Position numbers and translations under genes: made by a program
Shown: piece by piece, positions 46,384 to 54,766 of the stretch
How the letters are laid out: every line of letters begins with the position of its first letter
How positions within the stretch are numbered: the first letter of the stretch is position 1
Assembly (NCBI RefSeq): GCF_010915705.1
Contig: NZ_JAAIKE010000008.1
Coordinates: 1 to 64,000 of the forward strand
Length of the DNA: 64,000 nucleotides
Direction of reading: 5' to 3'
From: Pseudotabrizicola algicola
GTDB taxonomy: Bacteria; Pseudomonadota; Alphaproteobacteria; Rhodobacterales; Rhodobacteraceae
Notes under the pieces: model-generated
What the model was told of the DNA's origin: nothing
What the model saw: the letters and a program-made list of their open reading frames with translations, nothing else
Databases searched by the model: none

Positions 46384-47753
46384 GCCCGCTTCCTCGGCCG
46401 GCGCGCAGGCTTCTGCGCTTCCTCCTCTTTGACGATGCGACCGGCCGTCCGCCCCGTCGCCAACTCCCACCGCCGCACGGCGACGTCGCAATAAACCGGA
46501 TCCAGTTCCACCGCAGAGCAGCGCCGCCCGGTGCGTTCTGCGGCGATCAGCTGGGTGCCGGAGCCGCAGAAAGGCTCGAACACCAGGTCGCCGGGATCGG
46601 TGAATGCCTCCAGCACTGCCTCGACCAGTGCCACCGGGAACACAGCCGGGTGCGATCCGGCAGCGCCCAAGCCCCCTTTGTGCCGCATGATGCGAAAGAC
46701 GCTGTCCGGAATGCGGTGGCTCTGGATCGCGTTGCCGAAGCCGGTCTTGCGGTGGACCGTGCCGTCGGCTCCGCGCAAACCGCCGCCGCCGAGGGTTTCG
46801 CCCGCGTGCTTGCTCGCGACCGTCTTGTTCGGCTTCCGGGGCTGGAGGTTGAAGTGGAAGATGAACTCGTGCGAGGGCGCCAGCCTCCCGTTCCAGTCGC
46901 CCGGAAGGCCGGGCCCCTGATCCCAGACATACCAGCCGAAGCGCCGCCAGCCCTGCGCGCGCATCCAGTCGAGCCAGTCCTCCCAATAAGGGATCCACTC
47001 GCCATCGCGATGCACAAGGCCGAGGTTCACCAGCAGCTGGGCATCGGCAGTGACGGGTGCTGCGGCGAACACACCCTGCATCAGTGCATCCCAATCGCCG
47101 AGTTTCTTCTTCGCTGCGCCATAGTCGCGCTGCTGCGCATAGGGTGGCGAGGTGAACAGTAGCGACGCCTGCGCCCCGTCCATCAGCCGCGCGAACACGG
47201 CCGGGTCGGTCGCATCGCCGCAGATCAGGCGATGGTCGCCCAGCGCCCAGATGTCGCCAAGTCGCGTGATCGGCTCGAGCGGGGCCTCGGGGATGGTATC
47301 GGCGGTGTCATCATCGATGGGCGCGCGGTCGTCGGCATCGTGCAACAGCGCGTCCAGCTCGTCCTCCGGGATGCCGATCAGCCCGAGGTCGAAGTCCTCC
47401 GCCATCAGGCCCCGCAGTTCCTCGAGCAGCAGCGCCTCATCCCAGCCGCCCATCTCGGTCAGTTTGTTGTCTGCGATCCGATATGCCCGGCGCTGCGCCT
47501 CGGTCAGATGGTCCAGCACGATGACCGGCGCCTCGGCCAGCCCGAGCTGTGCGGCGGCCAGGACGCGGCCATGGCCTGCGATCAGCTCACCGTCGCCTGC
47601 GACGAGGCAAGGGACGGTCCAGCCGAATTCGGCCATGCTGGCGGCGATCTTCGCGACCTGGTCGGCATCGTGGGTTTTCGCATTGCGGGCATAGGGTTTC
47701 AGCCGATCCAGAGGCCAGAACGCGATCTGGCTCGGGCGCAGAAGCTGCGTCAT
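46380..47753 (-). CDS. ParB-domain DNA methyltransferase 1 (N4/N6 type)
   Basis: 457 residues. An N-terminal ParB/Srx-like domain (about 10-110) with GELIAGHGRVLAA is joined to an amino-methyltransferase with TSPPY at 201-205 and the AdoMet motif EPFCGSGT near 395. The TSPPY form is more common in N4-cytosine enzymes. The ParB part may provide DNA binding or CTP-dependent sliding. The tail is basic. It overlaps the second, related methyltransferase by 4 bp. Confidence 0.9.
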   Translation of the reverse strand: MTQLLRPSQIAFWPLDRLKPYARNAKTHDADQVAKIAASMAEFGWTVPCLVAGDGELIAGHGRVLAAAQLGLAEAPVIVLDHLTEAQRRAYRIADNKLTEMGGWDEALLLEELRGLMAEDFDLGLIGIPEDELDALLHDADDRAPIDDDTADTIPEAPLEPITRLGDIWALGDHRLICGDATDPAVFARLMDGAQASLLFTSPPYAQQRDYGAAKKKLGDWDALMQGVFAAAPVTADAQLLVNLGLVHRDGEWIPYWEDWLDWMRAQGWRRFGWYVWDQGPGLPGDWNGRLAPSHEFIFHFNLQPRKPNKTVASKHAGETLGGGGLRGADGTVHRKTGFGNAIQSHRIPDSVFRIMRHKGGLGAAGSHPAVFPVALVEAVLEAFTDPGDLVFEPFCGSGTQLIAAERTGRRCSAVELDPVYCDVAVRRWELATGRTAGRIVKEEEAQKPARRPRKRA

Positions 47754-49012
47754 GCCGCCAGCCGCCTGGCTTTCAGGGCGGCGAATGTCTCGCCGGTTTC
47801 CGCCAGAATGGCGTCCTCGCCAGTGAACGATTGCCAGCGCTCGATGGCGACATCGATATAGGCCGGGTTCAGTTCCACGCCGAGGCAGACCCGGCCGGTG
47901 GTTTCGGCCGCGATCAGCGTGGTGCCGGATCCCATGAAGGGTTCATAGACCGCCTGACCGGGGCTGGAGTTGTTCAGGATCGGGCGCCGCATGCATTCGA
48001 CCGGTTTTTGGGTGCCATGCACGGTGTCCGCATCCTGATCCCGGTTGGTGATCGCCCAGAGCGTTGTCTGCTTGCGGTCGCCTGCCCAGTGGCCCTTGCC
48101 CTTGGCGCGTACGGCATACCAGCAGGGTTCGTGCTGCCAGTGGTAATCGCCGCGGCTGAGGACCAGCCGGTCCTTGGCCCAGATGATCTGCGACCGGATG
48201 GCGAAACCTGCTGCGGTCAAGCTGTCGGCTACGGTCGCGGCATGCAGCGCCCCATGCCAGACATAGGCCACGTCGCCGGGGAACAGCGCCCAGGCCTCGC
48301 GCCAGTCTGCCCGGTCGTCGTTCAGCACCTTTCCGGTGCGTTTCGTCTTGGCCGCGCCCGCCTGATTGCGCCAGGAGGGGTCATACTCAACGCCGTAGGG
48401 CGGATCGGTCACCATCAGCAGCGGCTTCACATCACCGAGCAGCCGCCCGACCACATCCGCCGCGGTGCTGTCACCGCAGATCAGCCGGTGCGATCCCAGC
48501 TGCCACAGGTCGCCGACGACCGACACCGGCGTGACCGGCAGATCAGGCACATCGTCCTCGCCCTCGACCGGGCCATTGCCGCTCAGCGCCTCGGGATCCC
48601 GCAGCAGCGCGTCGAGGTCATCGTCGCTGATGCCGAGCAACGTCAGGTCGAAATCTTCCGCCAGCAGCCCCGCGATCTCGTCGCGCAGCAGGGCCTCGTC
48701 CCATTCGCCCAGTTCCGTCAGCTTGTTGTCGGCGATCCGGTACGCCCGCCGTTCTGCCTCGTCGAGATGGCTGAGCCGGATCACCGGCACCTCGGTAAGC
48801 CCGAGCATGGTCGCAGCCAGCACCCGGCCATGGCCCGCGATCAGCTCGCCATCGTCGGCCACCATGCAGGGCACGGTCCATCCGAACTTGGCCATGCTGG
48901 CGGCGATCTTGGCCACCTGATCGTCGCCATGCATCTTGGCATTGCGGGCATAGGGGCGCAGCCGGGCGATCGGCCAGGATTCAACCTGGCTCGGCGCGAA
49001 GACGAGGTCCAT
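47750..49012 (-). CDS. ParB-domain DNA methyltransferase 2 (N6-adenine type)
   Basis: 420 residues, a paralogue of the downstream gene over the ParB part (about 70% identical by eye over residues 15-125) but with DPPYGVEYD at 203-211 and EPFMGSGTT near 315, as in N6-adenine enzymes. No restriction endonuclease gene is adjacent. Such fused methyltransferases are common in alphaproteobacterial prophages and protect phage DNA or mark it. The divergent neighbour is the Argonaute operon. Confidence 0.9.
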   Translation of the reverse strand: MDLVFAPSQVESWPIARLRPYARNAKMHGDDQVAKIAASMAKFGWTVPCMVADDGELIAGHGRVLAATMLGLTEVPVIRLSHLDEAERRAYRIADNKLTELGEWDEALLRDEIAGLLAEDFDLTLLGISDDDLDALLRDPEALSGNGPVEGEDDVPDLPVTPVSVVGDLWQLGSHRLICGDSTAADVVGRLLGDVKPLLMVTDPPYGVEYDPSWRNQAGAAKTKRTGKVLNDDRADWREAWALFPGDVAYVWHGALHAATVADSLTAAGFAIRSQIIWAKDRLVLSRGDYHWQHEPCWYAVRAKGKGHWAGDRKQTTLWAITNRDQDADTVHGTQKPVECMRRPILNNSSPGQAVYEPFMGSGTTLIAAETTGRVCLGVELNPAYIDVAIERWQSFTGEDAILAETGETFAALKARRLAA

Positions 49013-49746
49013 GGGATGGGGCTCGGGATGTGGGGGAGGGGAAATGAAAAGCGCCCGCGAGGGGGTTCCTCCCGGCGCAATTCTTCGATGATCAAGGGGT
49101 AGGTCAAGGGGGCTAGGAATGTCAATCCATTTTTGCGCATAGAATCAACGCTTTCGTGCTCAACGCCGCGCGGGTGGCTCCGAGAGGTGGCTTCGGTGGC
49201 CAGTGGCTTCCGCTGGGTGGCTTCGCTGGATTCCCGCCGGAATCCACTAGGCGAGCGCGGGCTGCCCCGTAAGTGTTTGAAGATGAGTCAAGATTTCAGG
49301 CGCGCGGGCGATGGTGGCTTCCAGGTGGATTCCCCGGCGAAAAGGCCAGACGCTGGAAAACTGCCGCGCTCAGCCCCCCCGTATACGGATCGAGCCCGGG
49401 AGGAACCATGGGAGGGGGGAAAGGGGCGACGCACCCGGCCCTGAGCTGCCGCTCCCCAAGCCCACGCCGCACAACCGCTCTGGCTGAGTGGGGCCGGTTC
49501 GCGAGCGAGCCACAGGTGCATGTAGACCACGCCGCGTCGTCGGGAAAGCGGTTCGCATTCGATCCTCAGCATGGCTGATGGATATGGCTGTGCGTCGGTC
49601 TGTCGCCTCCTCGTCTTGAGGCCACCCAGCCATGCCGAGGCGGATCCCCAATCTACAGCGTTGCTTACATCTGCCGAACGCTGTCGACTCGACCGGTAAC
49701 TAGGATACTATCTCGCTAACCCTCTTCCTTTCGAGTGCCCTGCTAA
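49013..49746. other. Long non-coding region between methyltransferases and Argonaute
   Basis: 734 bp. On the minus strand TTGACA (49125-49120) with a poor -10 could drive the methyltransferases. On the plus strand there is a cluster of four GTGGCTTCG-like repeats (49174-49225) and a small hairpin (49228-49245). The rest, up to the Argonaute start, shows no gene and no recognisable promoter; GC falls close to 49700. Confidence 0.5.
49174..49245 (+). repeat. Four GTGGCTTCG repeats followed by a hairpin
   Basis: GTGGCTCCG at 49174, GTGGCTTCG at 49187, GTGGCTTCC at 49203 and GTGGCTTCG at 49217, spaced 13-16 bp apart. A perfect 7-bp stem GGATTCC/GGAATCC with a CGCC loop follows at 49228-49245. 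The irregular spacing and short units do not fit CRISPR. Confidence 0.7.
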
Positions 49747-52044
49747 ATGTCCTTTCGAAACCATCCGGATCCACTGCCTACGGTCGCTTTGAACGCAATC
49801 GCGCTCGTCACACCGACCGTACCAATTCCGGTTGCCATCGTCCCCTATGACCGCGAGCAGCTGCACATGCTTCTCGACCGCGAGCCTCGCGACGTCTACG
49901 CGACCCGCCTGGATGACAAACGCATGGCAGTCGTCCCCCTGACTGAGAATGCTGAACTGCCAGGGCCTCGCGAGCAGCTCGACCCTCGAGTGAACATCCG
50001 CCTCTTTTCCACCCTTGCGCGCGAAGCAGTATTTAGGCACCTCAAGACAATGCCGGGCGGCTATCGCGTAACCCGCCGCAGACCCCCTACGGTCGAGTCA
50101 ATCAAGCAGAAGAACATTATTCCTGCTTCGGCCGGCCTTCCCGATTGGATGCAGAAGCGCCGAACCCTAGTCTTCGAAACCCGCACGCTCTCGGCCAGCG
50201 CGCACGACGACTATGTCGTTCTCACCTGCGCCGAACGTTTTCGCCCCGTGATCGATCGCACTTGCGCGGCGCTTGCCACGGCTAACGTCACTCTGCTAGG
50301 GCGGTATGTCTCGGCTTGGGCGCCGAGCCACGATCAGCAGCTGGCCGAACAATTGCGACTGGCTGGGCGGATCAAGGGCGTTGATGGTGACGAACTGTTG
50401 CTCGACGACCATGGCGATGGCCCCGATCGGATCCGAAAGGATTCCGCCTATTTCGAGCCGAGTTTGCGAAACTTCCGAGCGGTGGTCGAGGCACTCAAGT
50501 CCGACGGGGCAGAGCGAAGCTTGCGACAGATACAAGAAGCCGAAGGGGAGCTCCGGAAGGGCAAACGGCAGCTCGACAGCATCCAGAAAACCTTGATCTG
50601 GTTGAGCCGCCAGCGGCTCGAAGTCGCGTGGGGTGTACCGCTGGAGTTCGGCGCCGTCCTGGCGCAAGGCTCCGATCAGCCATTTCCGTTCGTCGAGGTC
50701 TTTGAGAAGGCTAGGCTTTCCTTCGACCCGAGCGGATCGGGCACGATGAGCTGGCCGCAAGGCGGCCTTGATCGGCACGGCCCCTACGACAGCTCCAGCT
50801 TTGAGAACAAGCGGCCGCGGATTGCGGTCGTTTGTGAAGCGCGCGAACGCGGCAAAGTCTCCGCAGCGATTGCCGACCTGCTCAACGGCGTGCCGGACGC
50901 AGAGAACCGAAATGGCCTCAAGCCCCATGAGACCGGCCTTCTCGGGCGCTACAAGCTCCAACGGGCGCAGGTCGAATTCTTTGAGGCGACGGCCGATAGC
51001 GCGGCCAGCTATACCACAGCCGCGCGCGCCGCGCTCGCGTCGGCAGCAGAAACCGGACAGCCTTGGGATCTCGGTGTCCTCCAGGTTCGCCGTTCGTGGA
51101 AGGAGCGCCTTTCCAGCGACAGTCCGTATTGGACCGCCAAGGCGACCTTCTTGAAGCGTGACGTGCCGGTTCAGGCGCTCTCTGTCGAAATGCTTGAGAT
51201 GGGCAAGTTTGAATATGCCTGCGCACTCGCCAATGCGAGCCTCGCGAGCTACGCAAAGCTCGGTGGTACGCCTTGGCTGCTTCAGTCACGGCCGTCCACC
51301 GATCACGAACTTGTCTTCGGACTCGGCTCCCATACGCGCAAGGACGGGCGGCGCGGTGCCGGCGAACGCGTCGTCGGCATTACCACCGTATTTTCGAGCC
51401 AAGGCCACTATCTTCTCGATGCTCGCACTGGTGCTGTCGCGTTCGAAGACTATCCCACGGCGCTGCGCACTCTGTTAGTGGAAGCGATCGAGCGAGTCAG
51501 GCGTGACGAGGCTTGGCGCGCGAGCGACGCGGTTCGCCTCGTCTTCCATGCCTTTATTCAAATGCGCCGCGAGACCGCGGATGCGGTTATCGACGCCGTC
51601 GAAGGGCTTGGCCTCAACCGCGTGTCGGTCGCATTCCTCCACATCGCCGAAGACCATCCTTTCACCGTGTTCGACCAGGCGATGGACAAGGGACGTGGCG
51701 CCTATGGGCCAAAGCGCGGCCAGGCTGTCGAACTCAGCAGCCATGAATGGCTTGTGTCGCTGACCGGACGCGAACAAATCAACGCCCAGTTTCAGGGCCT
51801 ACCCGACCCTGTGCTTCTGCGCTTGCACGATCGCTCGACGTTTCGCGACATGCGGACCCTTGCCAAGCAGGTCGCGGATTTTGGATGCCATTCGTGGCGT
51901 ACCTTCGGTGGCGCGCGGGTCCCGATCACCCTCCTGTATGCCGACGAGATCGCCAAGCAACTCGCCGGGCTGGAGATGACGCCGGGGTGGGATAGCGACG
52001 ATGCCGCGGTGAGCCGCATCATGCGGCGGCCGTGGTTTCTATGA
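49747..52044 (+). CDS. Long-B prokaryotic Argonaute, PIWI catalytically inactive
   Basis: 765 residues. The C-terminal 400 residues read as MID and PIWI: SYAKLGGTPW at 501-510, ERVVGITTVF around 540-549, RLVFHAF near 597, STFRDMRTLAKQVADF near 697 and an end in PWFL. From memory these blocks line up with RsAgo of Cereibacter sphaeroides, the type member of long-B pAgos. The first PIWI catalytic Asp is replaced (GITTVF instead of a GID-type motif) and the third is missing in the VFHAF strand, so slicing is unlikely. It should bind a guide and sense invading nucleic acid. The start lacks a good ribosome site. Base composition is less GC-rich than the neighbours. Confidence 0.88.
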   Translation: MSFRNHPDPLPTVALNAIALVTPTVPIPVAIVPYDREQLHMLLDREPRDVYATRLDDKRMAVVPLTENAELPGPREQLDPRVNIRLFSTLAREAVFRHLKTMPGGYRVTRRRPPTVESIKQKNIIPASAGLPDWMQKRRTLVFETRTLSASAHDDYVVLTCAERFRPVIDRTCAALATANVTLLGRYVSAWAPSHDQQLAEQLRLAGRIKGVDGDELLLDDHGDGPDRIRKDSAYFEPSLRNFRAVVEALKSDGAERSLRQIQEAEGELRKGKRQLDSIQKTLIWLSRQRLEVAWGVPLEFGAVLAQGSDQPFPFVEVFEKARLSFDPSGSGTMSWPQGGLDRHGPYDSSSFENKRPRIAVVCEARERGKVSAAIADLLNGVPDAENRNGLKPHETGLLGRYKLQRAQVEFFEATADSAASYTTAARAALASAAETGQPWDLGVLQVRRSWKERLSSDSPYWTAKATFLKRDVPVQALSVEMLEMGKFEYACALANASLASYAKLGGTPWLLQSRPSTDHELVFGLGSHTRKDGRRGAGERVVGITTVFSSQGHYLLDARTGAVAFEDYPTALRTLLVEAIERVRRDEAWRASDAVRLVFHAFIQMRRETADAVIDAVEGLGLNRVSVAFLHIAEDHPFTVFDQAMDKGRGAYGPKRGQAVELSSHEWLVSLTGREQINAQFQGLPDPVLLRLHDRSTFRDMRTLAKQVADFGCHSWRTFGGARVPITLLYADEIAKQLAGLEMTPGWDSDDAAVSRIMRRPWFL

Positions 52045-53225
52045 TGGGACCCGGACTGGCTGAACTCCGCGCCGGCTTGGTGGCGGCATCAATCCTGCCG
52101 CCCGATGCGCCCCTTCATCACCGGGCACTGGCGCAATGGTTGGCAAGCGGGACCGCCGATAGCTGGGAAACCATCGAATCGACGGCGACTGGAAATCTAG
52201 ACAACGCCGGCCGCCGCTCCGCTCGCGATGTTGCGGCACTCGGTTTCGCAAGCCATGGGCGCAACCTGGCACCAAGCCTGCAGCAGGGACTCGACTGGCT
52301 GGGGCAGCGATCGTGGTTTCACTCGCAACGGCCGATGACGCTCGAGGCGGATGGCGTGGCGGCACTGGGTATCGCACTGGCCTTCTCCCGCCTGGCACCA
52401 AGGTGTCCGGACTGGTTCTCCCATCTTCTTACCCGGTCGGCGTCCACGCTCCCGCTCGACCCGATCGATCGCTCCCTCTTTATAGTAGGGGCGCATTTGA
52501 TGGACGCGCCCGGCAAGCTCGACCAGAGCGAAATCGAGCCGGAATTGCGGGTCGTTTTCGGTGGATTTGCGGGCATTACTGTGCCCGAGACGACCTATGC
52601 TGCCGCATGGTCGGCACTACGGACGGCGGTCGCGAACACGGGTGGGGAGGTGCAGGCACGCCTCAAACTCAAGGCGTTCGACCTTGTTGCCGAACACAGC
52701 ATTCCCGCGCGGACGGGCAAGCTTGAGCCCTCTGACGTGGTACGTGTGCTAGAAGGCGTCTCGCGTTCGTTCCGTCGCTGGACTTGGGAAACCAAGCCCC
52801 GCACGACAACCTCGTCGGCGGTTCGTTGGGAGATCCAGAACGAATATCATGTTCAAAACCTGCTCTACGCGGTTCTTGCGCCGCTGTTCTGCGATCTCAA
52901 CGACGAAGAGACCCTTCCTCCGATCGGCCAGAAAAATCCTCGCCTCGATCTAAGCATCCCCAGCATTGGCACCGTCGTCGAGGTCAAATTTCTGCGACCC
53001 GGCGTCGCCATGCAAAAGATGATCGACGAAATCGCGACTGACGTCGGTCTCTACAAGACCGACCCGCGTTGGACATCGCTTATTCCGTTCATATGGGATG
53101 ACAGCGCCCGCACCGAGGATCACGCCAAGCTGGTGTCGGGGCTCGTCAAGCTGGATATGGTGGTCGGAGCCATCATTGTCCCTCGGCCGGGCAAAATGCT
53201 CGCCGTGAGTAGGGATGCCGTTTAA
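52041..53225 (+). CDS. PD-(D/E)XK nuclease partner of the Argonaute
   Basis: 394 residues from the ATG at 52041, which overlaps the Argonaute stop (ATGA), so the two are translationally coupled. The N-terminal two thirds are helical and not recognised. The C-terminal part (about 255-380) is a restriction-endonuclease fold: EIQNEYHVQNLLYAVLAPLF, then PRLDLSIP (Asp303) and VVEVKFL (Glu314, Lys316), giving the D-ExK site; the layout resembles DpnII/MboI-type domains. Long-B pAgos are often paired with such nucleases, which degrade DNA after guide-target binding. I infer an effector for abortive or plasmid/phage defence. Confidence 0.82.
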   Translation: MMGPGLAELRAGLVAASILPPDAPLHHRALAQWLASGTADSWETIESTATGNLDNAGRRSARDVAALGFASHGRNLAPSLQQGLDWLGQRSWFHSQRPMTLEADGVAALGIALAFSRLAPRCPDWFSHLLTRSASTLPLDPIDRSLFIVGAHLMDAPGKLDQSEIEPELRVVFGGFAGITVPETTYAAAWSALRTAVANTGGEVQARLKLKAFDLVAEHSIPARTGKLEPSDVVRVLEGVSRSFRRWTWETKPRTTTSSAVRWEIQNEYHVQNLLYAVLAPLFCDLNDEETLPPIGQKNPRLDLSIPSIGTVVEVKFLRPGVAMQKMIDEIATDVGLYKTDPRWTSLIPFIWDDSARTEDHAKLVSGLVKLDMVVGAIIVPRPGKMLAVSRDAV

Positions 53226-53456
53226 CTGTGGTCCGACAGCTCGCTGGCTTAGGTTCCGGTGCTGGACCAGCCTTCCCGCGATCCGCGCCGCCGCATCGAT
53301 CTTGGAGAATGGCGCGTTGAGGCTGTGGGCCATTATCTTGTCGCGAACCAGTACGGCAAAGTCCTCCGCGCTCTGCAGTGCTTCGATTTTGGCCCGCGTG
53401 ACGATGAGGAGAACGACCCTGCGGCCGCGCGCGCTCGCCGCCTAGCCCGACTGTTT
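53226..53456. other. Gap after the Argonaute operon
   Basis: 231 bp. Short open frames exist on both strands (for example a minus-strand frame with a TRAKIEALQSAEDF-like stretch that may be a gene remnant), but none is long or supported by a start. I do not call a gene here. Confidence 0.4.
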
Positions 53457-54116
53457 TCATCTCTGCTCCCACGGCGCGGCCTTCGGCATCGCGGGCGTCA
53501 CACCGACTTCTCGCAGCATCCCGCCAGCGATCAGCCCGTCCCGGACCCATCCCAACGCACACCACCAAGCCTGGTAGCCGCGCCGCGCGGCTTCGATTTG
53601 GCCGGGATCCGGCTTGAACGTCACCGGACAGGCTCGAACCTCCACGCTCCGCCACTTCCCTCTCAGCAGTACGCGCTCGGTGCCGACTACGACGCTAACG
53701 GCGCGGTCACCATGCCGGTTGCGCTTGATGTCCACGGGGACACAGCGCGACACTGCACCCGGCAGCCAGTCCGGCGTCAGCCCGGCGCGGGCCAGTTCCG
53801 CCACGCGGATCGCCATGCGTTTGCCACCGAGGCTGTCGGGGAGCCCGGCGACGGTGGCGGCGATCACCTCGGCGTCCTCGTGGGTATAGCCGCCGATCTT
53901 GTGCTGGCCGCCATCGATCTTGCAGCCCAGCGCGGCGCGTTGAAGGAGGACGTATTCGAGACCAAAGCCGAAGCCTTCCTCGGTCACGTCCTGGGGCAGC
54001 GGAAGCTCCAGCTGCGCCTTCTCGACCCGAAACGCCCATTCCAGCGCCGCCTGCACGCCCAGCGCGCGCTTGATCTTGGTGCCGCCCGCGCGCCCGATCC
54101 GCCCCTGGACGCTCAT
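53457..54116 (-). CDS. Phage protein of unknown function
   Basis: 219 residues, basic N-terminus (VQGRIGRAGGTKIKRALG) and a beta-rich middle; a HKIGGYTHEDAEVIAATVAG stretch looks conserved. Its ATG (54116-54114) overlaps the stop of the alternate-frame gene within the methyltransferase (ATGA), implying coupling. It belongs to the early module. I do not recognise the family. Confidence 0.65.
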   Translation of the reverse strand: MSVQGRIGRAGGTKIKRALGVQAALEWAFRVEKAQLELPLPQDVTEEGFGFGLEYVLLQRAALGCKIDGGQHKIGGYTHEDAEVIAATVAGLPDSLGGKRMAIRVAELARAGLTPDWLPGAVSRCVPVDIKRNRHGDRAVSVVVGTERVLLRGKWRSVEVRACPVTFKPDPGQIEAARRGYQAWWCALGWVRDGLIAGGMLREVGVTPAMPKAAPWEQR

Positions 54117-54766
54117 GGCTTCAATCCTTCAAGGAAATCCATCTGCGCCGGGCGTTGGGCGGCCTCCGTCGGCCGCCAGATCCACGGGCCCGAGGCCATG
54201 GGCAGCTGCGAGAGAGCGCCACGCATGTGCTGCTGCCAGAGGGTGAACTCCGTTGCCGAGCAGGCGCAGAGCGCGTGCCCGATGGGCCAGCCCATCAGCC
54301 ATCCGACGAAGAGCGGGTTCAGCCGCCGCCGCGACCGGCCCTTCAGGATCCGTCGCGAGGTGGCGCGCCCATGCGAGGCAATCATCGAAGCCCAGAGCGG
54401 GCGCGAGATCGGGGCGTGCGGCGAGGATCGCGCGCCATGCATCGTGGTCGCCGGGTCCGGGCGGGTGAAGCCCTGCTCCGCCCGGTAGTGCAGGATGTCC
54501 ATCCGGGACTTTCCGTCGGTGCGGGTGATGCTTGCCTCCGAACTGCCCTTCCAGTTCTGCGCGGCTGGCGTCGGCCATTGCGCTGCCTGCGCGGGCAGGG
54601 GTGGCGTCCCGCCCGAGCCATAGCTCTGCCCGGGCCCGCCCTTCGCGCCATCCGTCGCCTTGGGCGTCGACCAGCTGGTGATGCCCAGCGCCAGCGCCTC
54701 GGCCTTCCGGGTGAAGTCGCTGTTCCCGGCCGGGTTGTAGCTGGCCGTTCCGGGGTGCAGGCTCAT
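54113..54766 (-). CDS. Alternate-frame protein inside the C5 methyltransferase gene
   Basis: 217 residues from the ATG at 54764-54766, in the +1 frame relative to the methyltransferase. It contains SWSTPKATDGAKGG, WPTPAAQNWKGSS, and near its end LNPLFVGWLMGWPIG and a FTLWQQHMRGAL tail. These motifs (repeated WPTP, NPxFVxWLMGWPIG) are, as I recall, widespread in phage-encoded proteins linked to cytosine methyltransferases. The frame is open throughout, and its stop is coupled to the next gene start. Translation is plausible but not certain. Confidence 0.5.
   Translation of the reverse strand: MSLHPGTASYNPAGNSDFTRKAEALALGITSWSTPKATDGAKGGPGQSYGSGGTPPLPAQAAQWPTPAAQNWKGSSEASITRTDGKSRMDILHYRAEQGFTRPDPATTMHGARSSPHAPISRPLWASMIASHGRATSRRILKGRSRRRLNPLFVGWLMGWPIGHALCACSATEFTLWQQHMRGALSQLPMASGPWIWRPTEAAQRPAQMDFLEGLKP

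Noticed and set aside
49174-49225. Possible CRISPR array
   Set aside because: Units are only 9 bp and spacers 4-7 bp; no cas genes.
53226-53456. Minus-strand frame with an IEALQSAEDFAVLVRDKI-like stretch
   Set aside because: Looks protein-like but too short, without a start or ribosome site; may be a remnant, not reported as a gene.
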